Assembly: GCA_031472005.1 (NCBI GenBank)
Contig: PZJY01000013.1
Location: 806,001-870,000, forward strand
Length of the DNA: 64,000 bases
Reading direction: 5' to 3'
Source: Tetracladium setigerum
Lineage: Eukaryota > Ascomycota > Leotiomycetes > Helotiales
Shown here: positions 48,211 to 60,822 of the stretch, one piece after another
Numbering within the stretch: position 1 is the first letter of the stretch
How the letters are laid out: each line of letters starts with the position of its first letter
Position numbers and translations under genes: made by a program
Notes under the pieces: model-generated
What the model saw: only the letters and a program-made list of their open reading frames with translations
Database searches by the model: none
What the model was told of the DNA's origin: nothing

Positions 48211-50730
48211 CTACACTTTAATCCACCTCCCCATCCAAGTCTGCACAATCTCCTTCGCCTCATCCACCAATCCCAACTCCAAACACAACTGCACACTCCC
48301 TCTGACTGCACTATCTAGTGCCGAAAAGATCCACGCATGCGTGTAGCTCGTATGCTCACCCACAAAAATCGTCTTAAACTCCGTCTGATAATAAGCAGGC
48401 ATATACAGCGCCTGTTGCGTCGGCAGCGGACTCGCCCACCCTCCAGCAGAATGCTCGTCGTTTGCCCAACATTGTCTCTCGAATTTGCCTGTCCACTGTT
48501 TACGTGCAATGTCGCCGTGCGCTTCGATGATGGCGCGCTGTGCGAGTGCGACGTGGTCTTTTTCCGTGAGGGCGGCGGTGGAGCGGGCTGGGTCTTCGAA
48601 ATTGTAGGATGCGAGGATTACGCCTGGGCGAGTGGAGTTGATGGCGTAAGATGGGTAGCAGATACTTTGAATGCCGGGGATATCAAGATAAGCGCAACCT
48701 CCTATTATGGGAGGGCTGAGCTTTTCCCAGAAACGGGTGCGATAATGGAGGGCTATTTTGCAGGCGGTGGCGTAATGCATTTTATCAATTGCTCGGGTGA
48801 GGAGGTTGGAGAATGCTTCAGAATATTAGCTCAGTCTTTTTCTTGATATGTATATGTTTGGGTGTACTTACGTGGGTTTCTCCAAAGTCGAACTTTGGTG
48901 AATGGAGCTGCAACGACCGCGTAGTCGTACTCAGCACTTTTTGGGGTCAGAGAGTACAAATCATCGTCATCTCGCCAATTCACTGCAATCTTTCCAGTTT
49001 TGTTATTGTATGTAAGCCCAGAAACTTTGCGCCCAAATGTGACTTTGTTTTTGATATGTGGCATGAATGCAAGAGGAAGGGATTCGAGTCCTTTATCAAT
49101 GGTTTTCCAAGAAGTTCTTGTTCACTCGTTAGCCATAGGGATATTCATGCAAGGTTCGACTTACGCTAAGCCGTAAACACCATCATAGATACTGTCCCAG
49201 AGGTTGTCTGCAGCCAGAGTGATCAAATAGTCCGTCGTATTAGCTGAAATACTAATGCAGAAAGTTAACATCGCCAACCGACGAGATACATTTCAAGGAC
49301 ACTTACCCAAGTGCATAGAGGTAATAGTTGAATTCCGACCAGCCCGGAATGCCGTCTTTCAGAGCCTGTTTATGCGCTTTGTAAACATTAGTAGCAACCT
49401 GCTGGATCTTTTCAGGGCTAAGACCGAGAAAAGTGTTAATGGATTGCTGAGCTAAAGCGGCCTCTGTTGCATTAGGGGGTTGGTTAAAGTTCCGTAAAGG
49501 GTTGGATCTGCCGCAAGCTGAGCCGCACTTGGAATCTGTCCATTTGGAAGACGGCCACCAAAGGCATATCCTGGAACGCTGCCAAATTTGTTAGAGAGAA
49601 CTGTTAAAGCATTTCCAATCTAGTGACTTACTTGGGACTGGTTTGGATCCAGGGGATGAAGTTCACTTGTAAATCCTTCCTGTTTTTGTTCATTTTATTC
49701 AGAACGGCGCCGAGTTGGAAAACCATCTTATGATCCTGGATTTCCAACGTTTCAAAAGTGCCATTTGCACCTTGATAGGTAATGCTGTCTGGAACTATTT
49801 GGTTGTCAGCAAAGGATTGATTGTGTATCTTGTAAAGTATACATACATCGCATAGGTCCCATTTCCTGATATTGGTAATCATCTCGGCTAGTATTGTCCA
49901 AATACTTTGTACGAATTCGACTTCGATACTGTCAGCCCAACCTCTAGTGTCAATCTGGGGTAGAGGGGAGTGAAAAAAAGCCAATACATACCCTCCAACC
50001 CTCTGACTCGATTCAATGATCTCCCACTTCTTAATCCCCACCGACTGTAACAGCAGACTCGTCAAAAGTCCCGCCATCCCACCTCCCACAATCGCAACAG
50101 CTATACCCGACGAACATTTTTAGCTCCCATCTCCAAAAATACAACCGCAAACCATGACCGAAAAAAGACGAAATCAAAACCAAAAAAAGAACTCACTCTT
50201 ATCCTTCGCCGCCGCCACGAAACTCTCCGAGTTATTCTTTCCTTTCATAAACGCCACGCCATCAAACCAAGGCCCATCAATATCAGCCACATCCGCAATC
50301 TTCTGCTGCCTCTTCCTCATCACCTCTTTGCCAACCTCAAGCGGCTCCGACTTCCCCACCACATCCTCTCCCGAAAAAGCATACAAACATCCGTCACTCG
50401 GCGAATCGTCCGGAACAATCCATACGAATTTTGTTGGTCTCTCCTCTACTTTGCTGGTGGGGGGATTTCAGTTCGTCCGATGAATTGATGAAGTTGATCG
50501 CGTTTTTGGTTGTTTGAGCAGGAGCCGTAGAGGAAGGAGATTTCGCCGTTGAATGTCGTGGTGAGGTAGGTGATGTGGATGTTGTGGAGGGAGTTGGCTG
50601 TGATATTTTGGAGGGGCCGGAAAGAGATTTGATGCCGGGTGTTTGTGTTTGTGCTTAGTTGAGGGGTTGCGATTGTGAGGGCACTGAAGGGGAGTAGAGC
50701 AACAAAGCTAGTTGGGTGGAGGAGCCTCAT
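48211..50730 (-). CDS. L-amino-acid-oxidase-like FAD flavoprotein, secreted
   Basis: A flavin-containing amine oxidase of the fungal L-amino-acid oxidase type (amino acid to 2-oxoacid, ammonia and H2O2). The ATG at 50730 starts MRLLHPTSFVALLPFSALTI, a signal peptide. The dinucleotide motif is VAIVGGGMAGLLTSLLLQS, followed by EIIESSQRVGGRIRTKYLDN (spliced at an AG near 49930) and YQYQEMGPMRFPDSITY, the substrate-side block of this family. Further exons give GWSEFNYYLYALG, SIYDGVYGLA, EYDYAVVAAPFTKVRLWRNP and MHYATACKIALHYRTRFWE. The second flavin motif is TIFVGEHTSYTHAWIFSALD. At least seven introns fit. The frame breaks at 50459-50464 (C6 on the coding strand). C7 restores EIPPTSKVEERPTKFVW. 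Secretion suggests amino-acid scavenging or peroxide production. Confidence 0.87.
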
Positions 50731-52153
50731 CTTGGTCCAGATGGAGAGATATCGAGCCGAGCTTACAAGTACCTGAGATCAGGTGGTTGAGACAACGAGT
50801 TTCCTTATCAGTACCAAGTCAAGAACTTGGAACCTCAAGCACAGCATAGGGCTACAAGCTGGTCTTATACTTGATTTTGAACCCTGAACACCGAGTATTG
50901 GAGATCTGGGTGAGTTACTGTTGTGTGAGTACTGCGCACAACGGGGATTCAATCTCTGCATACACTAAATCCAAGAAGGAAGGCGCATATAAGCGTGCCT
51001 TGGTCACACTGCTTGTAAGGCTTCGAGGTTTCGTATACGGACTTGCAAATTGTTCCAAGAACTACCTAGGTATCTAATCTCTTCATCTCCATTCACAAGG
51101 TAACAAGGCTACCCATCATAAACCCCACCAAATCAATTCGCTCATCCCCAATCCATCCCATTGTCAATTACGCGTATTTGTTCCCCGGCGGGCCATACCT
51201 TTGGCCTGTTCGTTTAGATAAATGGGTAACGTCCCGATCCGCGGCACGGTCGTACGCACTCTACCTACCTCAGCCCTATCACCCAAACAACAAATTTTCT
51301 TTAGAAATTCGTTCACCGATTCACGTCGAAAGCTTCCACGCGTTCGTTACACAATAAGATCATATGAGACTACTCCGTCCGTACTGCAGAAGAAGTGATC
51401 GACCTCATGCGCGTAAGAGGCATAGTCGTTCCAAACCGGCAGGTCGCTTGGATAAGTTGAATGCAACTCGCTTGGCGACCAGGGGAGCTTCCAACCAACC
51501 ACAACAATCGAGTCGCTCTGACGAACAGAATACCTAATGACGGTGACATACTATCTTTATCTTTGAGGAAAAAGAGATTAGACGGAAGAGTGAAATCTGA
51601 GATATTGTCACTCCATCTTCGTGATGCTTGTATTTCGAGATTTAGTAGAAAATGCGGCAGAGTCGTGGACTTTCCCCACCCCTTGGCATCGGCCTGCTTT
51701 AATAGTTCTCAGCTGAACGTCAACGTTTATGCGGTTTCGAGCTCACCGAGAACCAAATTTTATTTGCCAAATGATCAAAATCAAGATATTACTATGTTCC
51801 TGATAAGCGTATTTAGTGATCTTGTAGAAAATGCGACAATTTCCTTCCAGAACTTTGTCCGGGAATCTTTTTCTTTATGGCTCTGAAAACGGTAGTACGT
51901 TAGAACTTAATCAACTATCCGGCTTCATCTCTAAGCTCGACATTAACGCAGCAATTGCCCTGTATATCGTGTTATTGAGGAAGCGGGGGGCGATTCCACG
52001 TGTTGAAGAGCCCCTTTTCTAAGCGAGAAGGACCCAGAATCACTGACTTTCCCCATCATAGCTAAAGAACCCTAGTAAAAGAATATGCAAATACCGCGCC
52101 AAAAAAAGGCAAAGAAAGCATTGAAAAACTCCTCCCCCAAAAACTCAACTTCC
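50731..52153. other. Intergenic region carrying a repeat copy
   Basis: It lies between the oxidase start and the HET gene 3' end. The 141-codon frame at 51461-51886 overlaps the dispersed repeat and is not called. Confidence 0.45.
51731..51838 (+). repeat. Dispersed repeat, copy A
   Basis: It shares with 55427-55532 the block CGGTTTCGAGCTCACCGAGA and, in order, AAAT...TTGC, AATGA.CA, CTAT.TTC.TGATA, GCGTATTTA and GTAG.AAATGCG. Identity is roughly three quarters by eye. Confidence 0.75.
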
Positions 52154-54905
52154 TCAAAGCAAAACAACATCTCCCACGAAACCCCCTCCAAACCACCAAT
52201 CCGCATACATATCCCGGTCCCCCAAAACATCCTCCACAGCCCCACTGTTCATATCAAAAACTACACTCCCATCCTCATTACTCTTCAAGACCTTATAAGT
52301 CGGCGCCGGAACCGAGGACTTGGCACCTGGCAACCTCCCAGCAGTTTCGTATCCGAAAATCGAATTGAATGACAGCGGCATATCATAGCGCCCGATACGA
52401 GTGAAGTGTCCAGGACGATCTTGAACCTCTTCGATGAGTAATCCTGCATTTCGAAGAACTTCGAGCATGTAGACTGGGCCGATTGCCGATGTTCTTTCGG
52501 TTAGGTTTTGGGGTGGTTGGAAGTAGTCGAGTGAGATTGAGGGGGCGTCAGATTTCAAAGCTGTTGGGGGTGCTGAGTTGTGTTTTAACAATTTTTTATG
52601 TGTATTTAGTGGAGGTGGAGACACTTACCTCCAATACTCACGCTCGTGGGTATGAAATTGAAGTCCCAATCTTGTCTGTCTGTGCGCTGCGACTGCCGCC
52701 GTGTTGCCTGGATTCTCCCTTCCCTCATCCTCCCGTGAAATTCTAGCTTTCCTCCAGTCGTCCAACCGAAGGGATCATGCTCAGTTTGGTAAGCCTCTTT
52801 GTGATACTGCATTTCCCAATTAGTGACCGTGGCCTGAATATCAGACTCTTCCATTTCCTGGTTATATGGCCAATGTATAGATTCGTCCACGCTCGCCCAG
52901 CTCCAACTTGGAGCTCTGTATTTTTCGGTCTTTCTTGGATCTTCTTTGTTCGCTGGGGCCGAAATGATAAATCCAATCTTCCACATTATATCATGCGAGA
53001 TTGTTCTAGCCCAACAGCCTGCTAAATACGTGTCCCCAGTCAAGGCATGATACTTCTTCGCCAGACCCGCGACAGCAAGCAACCGATCCGAATTATAGGT
53101 AAGCTTTCTCCTCGAAAAACCTTCCATTAAGGCTCGCCAGTTGTGGCCCAGGTCATGTTCGAGCTTTTTATGAGCCGCCCATTCATCTTGGCTTGGATCC
53201 TTCGTGCCGAAAAATTCATGTGCAAGACGGCTCTGATCATGTATGTTTTCAATCTTGCGGTTCTGGCAGATAAGTTCCCATTTATTGTCGGAGAAAAGAA
53301 GGAAACGAGGTGACAAGAGTTCCTCTTGGAGACACCAACCCCGAACTCTTAGCGTACTAGGCTCATACTCTCGCTCAGTGTGGAATCGTAATGTTGCTAA
53401 GCCCCTTGGTCTACCGTCAACCCCAACGAAGGGTATCTGAGCCGTTGGTATTTGTGTGAGAGGTGGGCGTGCTACAATCACGCCTTCGTGTACCCCTTCA
53501 GCCTGCCCAGCGGCAACTGTCACCCAAGAATTCTGGTAGACATTCGCCATGAGTAAGGATTCGACTTTCCAGTCCTCCGGTGAGTCTTGGATTATGCAAA
53601 GGGCGTCTACCCAGAGGAATAAAAGGCCTAGTTGGCGAGTTATTAGCACCGCATCGAGAATGGTAGTAGGTAGCGTGTCCTGCGAAATTCCTCTTTTAAA
53701 CTCCTCAAGATTGGTCGATAACAGTCTTAAATTCTGTCCCGTACCCCTACATACAGTTAGTTTAAGCAGCTCCAAGGACAATGTATAATACAAGAAATCG
53801 ATGTGTACCAGCAGTAGGATAGTGCCACATAATGTGCCAGGCGCCCTCCATCATAAGTTTTTGGTTCGAAAAGATATAAGGCTGGGTCCTGCACGGTTCC
53901 AACATACAAGACACGATTTGGAAGCTGAGGCTCTTCATTGTCTATAATGGCGGGACAGGCAACGTGTGATGAAAGGCAATTGTTGATAGAAGTCTTGATA
54001 TCATGGAAGTATCTGATTGACCAAGGATCCGCTTCATCCTTGTTAAATGGATCAACATTCGGGAGGTAGGCTTCTGAAGGGTCTCCTATAGTTATGTTAG
54101 CAAATATTTTATGCGCTCAGTCGGTTGATAAAGAAATAAGCCTATTTTGTGTGTACTAACCTGGAGACGTGAGCAAAGTCAGAAATGTAGAATCCACTTC
54201 CAGCCACGTATAAAATCTCTCAGGTTCACGCGGCCTCTCTCGCTTGTCGAAGTTTTCCATCCAGATCTGCAATGCGTGAGGATCTCGAAATTGTGGAATT
54301 GCATATGAACAGGCTAAGACTGTAGGGCGATCCTTTTGGCTGTGCTTGAAGATGCGAAATTGGAAATCAGGGTCATTAACACCAAGCCGGCCACTATTGA
54401 TTTTGAGTCTGTTCATATCGTCACTCAGACAGACGTGCTTGAGTATACTACAGATATCACATCCCCATGAAGCACCCTCCATTAGGCTGGCGACTGAGGT
54501 ATGCCATCCACAACCTCCAGGTTGCACTAAAGCGTTGACAGTCAATTTTTGGCACACCTTGCAAAGCATCTGTGTTTCAAGACGTTCTTGGATTTCTGTG
54601 CTAGAAATTCCTCTTTGTAGCGCGAAGCTAGCTGGATTGACGACAGGTGGGATGTATTGGCCATGGCTTGATTGCGCAGTGAACTGAGGTGAAATGGTGT
54701 TTTGCTGCATTTGCCGATGTTCTGATTGATGAAGAACTTCAATCGATCTTATCATCATCCTCTGTTGTTCCTCGCTCAATGGAGCTGAACCTTGTGATGC
54801 ATCCTGCTGGGCACTTTGAACGTTTGGCTTCTTCACCAGCCTGGAGGGCGACGGGCCATCTTTTTTGCCACTCTTTCCAGTAAGAAGCTTCCGAAAGAAG
54901 GGCAT
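52154..54905 (-). CDS. HET-domain (heterokaryon incompatibility) protein
   Basis: The ATG at 54905 starts MPFFRKLLTGKSGKKDGPSP. A disordered N-terminus with SEEQQRMMIRSIEVLHQSEH leads to a cysteine-containing zone (MLCKVCQKL, then GCDICSILKHVC). The HET core is spread over exons: YVALSYCWGTGQNLRLL (split by an intron at Trp), FLWVDALCIIQDSPEDWKVE, then VRGWCLQEELLSPRFLLFS. These are the three classical HET blocks. The C-terminal half has RAPSWSWASVDESIHWPYNQ, usual after HET domains. Introns lie near 54087-54162, 53752-53805 and 52568-52617. HET proteins trigger non-self cell death on allelic mismatch. The specificity here is unknown. The flanks carry two copies of a dispersed repeat. Confidence 0.9.
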
Positions 54906-56225
54906 CTTGACTCGCAAACTCCTTCCATGGAATATCGATTCATTTTGTGATGATTCAGAGTATTTTCAAGATGTTATATTCCCAAAGATAAAGTCCGATG
55001 GCTTGCAGGTAAAAGTTCAGCCTCACAAGCTAACCTGAGCTCATGCAGGACTTTTATCTGCATTGCAGCGATAACTCAAGCAGATACCAGTCCCAAGCCG
55101 AGAGCAGAAGACATGGGTAGATGTTTGGACAATAGCAGTCACCAGGTCACCAAGTTCAAAACAACCATACCATAAACTCGAAGACTTCGTAACTAGCTAC
55201 ATTTTGGGAAGTACAAGTTCATCCGACTCAAACTTTTACTGTAGGCAGCACATTTCGACAGCCGATTTATGATTTTAGAATCGAACGAAGGAAGATCGCG
55301 TTTGCGGCCAAAGTCGCGGTATTGTATTTTTTTTTTTTTTTTTTTTTTTTTGGAGGAATTCCAGTTTAGGCCGTTCATGAAGGCTGCGAATGACCTGCCA
55401 AAACAATTTTCAGTTGAAGATTTGTACGGTTTCGAGCTCACCGAGAACAAAATCCTAGTTGCGGAATGAACAGAATTAAAGTATTTGCTATTTCTGATAC
55501 GCGTATTTAATGACTATGTAGGAAATGCGGCGCGGCATTTTTTGGGGTTTTTTTGGAGCGGATTATATTGTGTTGCGTTGACAGGTACGCGGCCTCTTTT
55601 TTTTGAATGTGAGGTTGCAAGGTAAGGTAACTTGTAAGCGGAACGACGCAATGAACGTACAGTACTATGACATGATTAATAAAGAGGAGGGATATCAGAT
55701 GCAATATAAGGGTGGGTAGTCTCGCCGTAAAAAGAAAACCAGAAAACCAGAAAATCATACAATCATACAACCACCAAGTAAGATAGCAGGCAAACGCACG
55801 AATAACTTCCGTCTTATTTCAAGCACCCGCTCACTGCTAGGGGCAAAAGGGAAGGAAAAAAAACACCATCCATTTTCAAAAGCTACATACAAGAAGCGAG
55901 TGTTTTTAACTAACTACTACCACGCTCATCTACAAAGTCCTCAAAAATCCTTAACCGTCAAACAGTGTCTGTCTGTTCAAGTGTCAAAATCAAAATCAAA
56001 TCAAATCCCCAACAACCCTCCTACTGGTACTCCCATTCCACATCCCTTATCCCCAATCCCCGTCCCCCCTCCCAAAAATTCAAATAATCCATATTTTGCG
56101 CCAAAGACTCTGCGAAATTCCCACAAGCAACATCCCTTCCTGACTTTCCTAAATCCGAAAAACCAATAAAAAACTCTTCCTCTGATCAACATGCAAAACA
56201 TCCGTGCGATAACATGACATATTTC
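54906..56225. other. Intergenic region with repeat copy B and a T25 run
   Basis: The HET promoter side and 3' flank of the kelch gene. It holds a T25 homopolymer (55327-55351) next to the second dispersed repeat copy. No gene is supported. Confidence 0.45.
55427..55532 (+). repeat. Dispersed repeat, copy B
   Basis: The second copy of the unit at 51731-51838, in the same orientation, on the opposite side of the HET gene. It keeps CGGTTTCGAGCTCACCGAGA exactly and GCGTATTTA and GTAGGAAATGCG nearly so. Confidence 0.75.
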
Positions 56226-59200
56226 TCAGCGATGAGGACTTCGTTCAGGACTTCGCTCAGGAGTGCGATCCGGAGTATGCCTCCTCTCCATATCCTCCAC
56301 CATCTCAAGGACTTTGGTCTTACTCCTCCCAGCTGGACTTCTGCTTGGTCTTGGGACTTTGAGACCCCCCGCCTCCTGATCCATCTCTTCTCTGAGGAGT
56401 TCTCTTCCTTTCCCCTTCCCCTGGCCTCTTCCTTCATCATGCGCGACTTCCAAGAGGTCCCTGTCTTTCTTTTTCTCGTTTTCTTCATCACCAACGATAT
56501 TCAATAGATCCCTATTCGTCTCCTGAGCTTTCTCCCTTTCAATTGCTTCATCATAATTGATGTCCAAAAGATCTCTTTCTTTTTCCTTCTCCTTCCCTTT
56601 CCCTTTATCATGAATGACTTGCAAAAGATTCTTCTCCTTCTCCTTCTCCTTCCCACTCCCGCCTCTACTCCTCAGACTCCCAGCCTCACTATTATCCTCT
56701 CTGAAATCATGATTAACAACTCTCAACTCCCCCTTCGGCACAGTAAACATAACCTGTACGACTCTATTCTGCACAGCCTGTTCAATATCCCAGTCCTCAT
56801 CAGTGCCATAGCCCTCCTGGCTACTACTACCAAACGTACTCAACCGCCCCTCTCCAGCATCCGCACGATGAGACGCCTCAACGCTATCCTCCCAATCTCC
56901 TCTCCCCTGTTTGCGTCTCCAGAGCGTTGCGCTGGAGCCTCTTCTCGGGTCTGCACTACCCGGTTCATCCAAACGAATGGGCGAGGGATCACGACTTGGT
57001 ACGCTTTGAAAACCGGGCGGGTCGTACTCATCATCTGAATTTGCGGCGAAGACTTTGCGGATACTACCAAGCCAGCCAGTGCCACGAGTGAGTTTTCCCA
57101 AGCCCGAGTTCGCTGCTTTTGTCTTGGACGGTGAAGGAGGAAGGATTGCTTCGTGATGCGAACGAGTCGGGGAGTTTTGTCTGCTGTCCACGATTTCTTC
57201 CGGACGGGGGAGCAGACCTTCGCCTTCTGCTTGAAGAGCGTGGAAACTTGTCTGAGCAGTGTTGAAGGAGGATGTAGTGCTATCTGAGCTTTTAGGCGCG
57301 GGTGGAAGGCCACGGTGGTCGAAAACGGTGGTTAGGCTTGTGCTGGGGGCAGTAGAAGCAGCGGGGGCAGCAGAAAAGGGGCTCATTGCGTTATTGATGA
57401 ACCCTCGTAAGGAGTTGCTTCTCTGAGAGCTTGATCCAGAGCGTGAGATTGTCATTGCTGAAACAGCAACACTTCGCTCACTGAGATTACTTGCTGTTCG
57501 GCCACTGTCTTCCTCGCCTGACATGGAACTCACCGTGCTGGCTGCTATTAACTGGGCTCTCCGCGTGGGAGAGATCCTGCCAGCATTTGAGTGGGAGCGT
57601 TGTTGGGCATTCATGATCGCGTCAGCTGCTGCCCAGTCTGAGACCCATTCACGGATTTCTCTCTCGCGTGAGCGGGTGGATGCTTCGGTTTCGGCGACGC
57701 TCAAGGTCCGATTGAGAGGTCGGTTTGGTTGTGATTGACTTGAGCTGGGATCTCTGAATGGATCAGAGTGGCGTTTAACTTCTGTTATTGTGGGAATGGC
57801 CCCCGATACACCCATCCCTTCGTTGGATCTCCTGATATCTTCTTCGTCGGCTTCATAAATTGGATGGATTGGGCCTGCTGTTCCAAGGCTATTGGTTCGA
57901 CCGTGACTCGACACTGGATTGAAGTCGTAGTTTGGTGTAGGTTGGTAGTTTCCTCGTGTAGTTCTTGAGTGCAAAGGCTTCCTGGGTATTTGCTTCGGCG
58001 GACTTGGGTAAGATCCATTGTACCCTTGATCGTGAACTCCCGAGTGGAGATTCTCATACCCGGCCACGGCGCTATTGGAATCGAAAACCGCCTCATCTGA
58101 ATTTCGTTGTTTGTTGTTCCATCCACCATTGGTCCAAGGGAAACCACCACCCCTCTGAGTCGCTTCTCTGGTGGGTGTATACTCGTTAGATGCCGCTATA
58201 CTCAAAGCATTTAAATCTTTCTCGCGGCTATTCTTCCTTTTAAGACGACGGGTGTACCATAAGAATACCAAGAGAGCTCCAATGATTGCCAATAAACCCA
58301 AACCAACTCCAACACCGACACCTACATTTTTCGATGTTTTCGCAGAGGAGGATTGGCTTGCGTTCTTTGCCGCAAGTGCCGCAAGTGCAGCAGCATGCTG
58401 TGGATTGGTATAATCCTGTACCCATGCCATACTGGTTGCATTAAAGAACGAAGCTTTGCCAGAGGCTTGTCTTTTTGTTTTCCCAGATGAGATTTCATAA
58501 CCTCCCATGACCATCATGATGTTGCCGGGTAGCATAACAGCCCCATGACCATATACACTGGGGGTAGTAGGTTGAGTATCAGGAATTATCCATTGCCAGT
58601 CTCCCTCGCCCCCAAATCCAGAACCTAGACTTAATATAGCGAGTTGTGGATCTGCAGCTTGTCCGAGATCCCCAACCCAGCCTCCATAGACAATGAGTTT
58701 CGAACCATCCTCACTAAGTACGGCCGTATGTCCAGATCTGCTATCGACTTGACCAGCCGTTGATTTGACCGTCAGTTCTGTGTTTCCATTCAAACCTTTT
58801 GGGGAATTAACCACAACAAAACTCCAGCTCTCTTGAGGTAAACTCCAAATTGCAACCTGACTTGTGTTTATGAACGCCGTTTGTGTATGACCTCCCACCA
58901 AAACAAAGCTTTGCTGTTGCGTCATAACACCAGATCCATTGGAGTATGCCGGAGTAAGGCCAGTGAAAGTAAATCCTGCTTCTGCAATCGGCGGTCCTCT
59001 GCTTGTTGGCAAGCTAATTGTATACTCGTACTCGGAGGTGGGAGCAACTCGACGCATGCGATTCGAGTAGGTAGCTGCTGATTGCCATGTTGACTCGGTC
59101 GCCGTGGATTCAGGGCACATCCCGCCAAAAACGTAGATGTTGGTCTGGGAATTATTCCCGTTCACAAAGGTCGAGAAGCTGAATGCGCTAGACAGGTATG

Positions 59201-59649
59201 CGGAGCCAGGCGCAGAGGATGATGCTACGTCCCGGCCAGGTTTTGTTGTCTGTCGTTTCCATGTGCCATTCCCCGTTGCGCTTGTGTCTGAGATGGAGAA
59301 CCTCCATAGCTCTTGAGCTGTTGTCCCACAAGAGCCAGCGTAGACAGAGATGTCGCCCCAGCTGATATTGTGGGCGAAAAGGTATCAATTTCGCCATGGA
59401 TAAATGGCAGATTAGACGTGAGGGTTTCGAGCGGTAAATTCGAGGTCGATAGTGTTGAGGAGATGTTCAGGGAAACCAGTTGTGCTTGGGGCCAGAACTT
59501 GATGGGCCGAAGATGTATGCAATATCTGGACTTGAGGTTGAGTTGTCTGGGAGAAGTATGATGGTAGGGGTATATGGCAGAGATTGTGAAGAGATCTTTG
59601 CGAAGAGAAGAGACAGAGTCCCGAGGACGCCTGTGGTCGAGCTCCTCAT
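56226..59649 (-). CDS. Kelch-type single-pass membrane protein with long charged tail
   Basis: An intronless gene. The ATG at 59649 starts MRSSTTGVLGTLSLLFAKIS, a signal sequence. The extracellular part is a kelch/galactose-oxidase-like propeller: VYAGSCGTTAQELWRFS, NIYVFGGMCPES, SFVLVGGHTQTAFI, LIVYGGWVGDLGQ and NIMMVMGGYEISSG. A transmembrane helix follows (VGVGLGLLAIIGALLVFLWY) and then RRLKRKNSREKD. The cytoplasmic tail is about 600 residues, Ser/Pro-rich, with a late charged zone of repeated RDLL-x-(I/V) units and a TPERSPERSP end. The frame breaks twice, at 59488-59491 and 59356-59359, both G/C runs of four. One base added at each restores GPQAQLVSLN and ISAGGDISVYAG and gives exactly 1142 codons. 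It is similar in layout to fungal wall-sensing kelch membrane proteins. The ligand is unknown. Confidence 0.8.
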
Positions 59650-60822
59650 GTTGTGCGCTGTTTGTGGTGGAGTCGCGGGCCTCGTCCCAATTACATCGTC
59701 ATTTGGTGAGGGCTGGATTGTTTTGTTGATGTTGAGGTTTAGCTTCCAACTCAAGAGCACAGCTCTTTCGTCCTCGTCCTCGTCCTTCAACCGAAATTCT
59801 CGAGGTGGCCGGAGACTAGATCAACAGTCAGTCAACAATGATGGCGATGCTGAACTTCAAGGGATCCATAGACCACAAATGCGACCTTGATCTAGGAGAT
59901 GGATTGAGCAAGGAATAAACAGACCCTCCGTCCAGCCGACTTGATCCACCTCAGCTGTTCTGATTCACCTGGATTGAGCCAATCACACTGCTGTTCAAGG
60001 AGGTTGGGGTCCAGATGCATCTTGTTTTTGGCGAAAACACGCAACCAAAGGCGTTGGTATGGCAACGAAGGATCTGCCAAGGAATTCACATGATCGGGCA
60101 ACCAGAGATTCATAAATACCTACTGTATATGGTCTGAGGAGAAACATGACTGGAGACACCCCAATATTGATGACCGGAAATTTACATCATTTTCCGAGAG
60201 AAAAGTCTTGAATAAGGCAAGGTGATTGTGGTTATGGTTTTTGTGGTTGTGGTTATTGTCATAACTTTCGTCTGGACGAAAGTTGAAGATGGCTTGGCAA
60301 TCATCAGTGCTCGATGGCGGGGTAGCTTGCAAGCTGACTGTGCTCACCCAGCCCACTCCATCCGGACTCCGAACAGACCGACCCTTTACAATGAGACAAA
60401 AACACAGCGAAAAGACAAAGAGAAATACGGGGGAAAAATAGTAACGGGAACATGAAGCAAGAAGTTATCGAAGTATATATCTTTGTTGCTGTGGAAGTTA
60501 GCTGGAGCCCTTCTTTACACCTCTTCACGCTATATACAAGAATGCACATGGCTTTAAGACGGGACATATTGATCCTATCATCTCGGAGCTCATCTAGCTA
60601 TTATATTGCATCTTGCAGATTCCCCCATTTCCGCATGATAGAGTCGTGGGATGAAGCGAGCGATATTATGAAGTTCTACCATGCAAGGTTGAAATCCCTA
60701 AATATTTCCCAAAACGGCCGAGCTAGGTAAGGACGAAGGTGTATCCATCCAATTGTATCTACCTCAGGTACGTACTTACATACAATTCAAAATCATCATC
60801 ATCAATCATCACAACATCCAAT
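59650..60822. other. Intergenic region, no supported gene
   Basis: The kelch promoter side and 3' flank of the PI-PLC gene. It contains alternating GTGGTTATGG-type low-complexity sequence near 60225-60260. No gene was found. Confidence 0.45.

Noticed and set aside
51461..51886. 141-codon frame
   Set aside because: It overlaps the dispersed repeat and shows no conserved domain.
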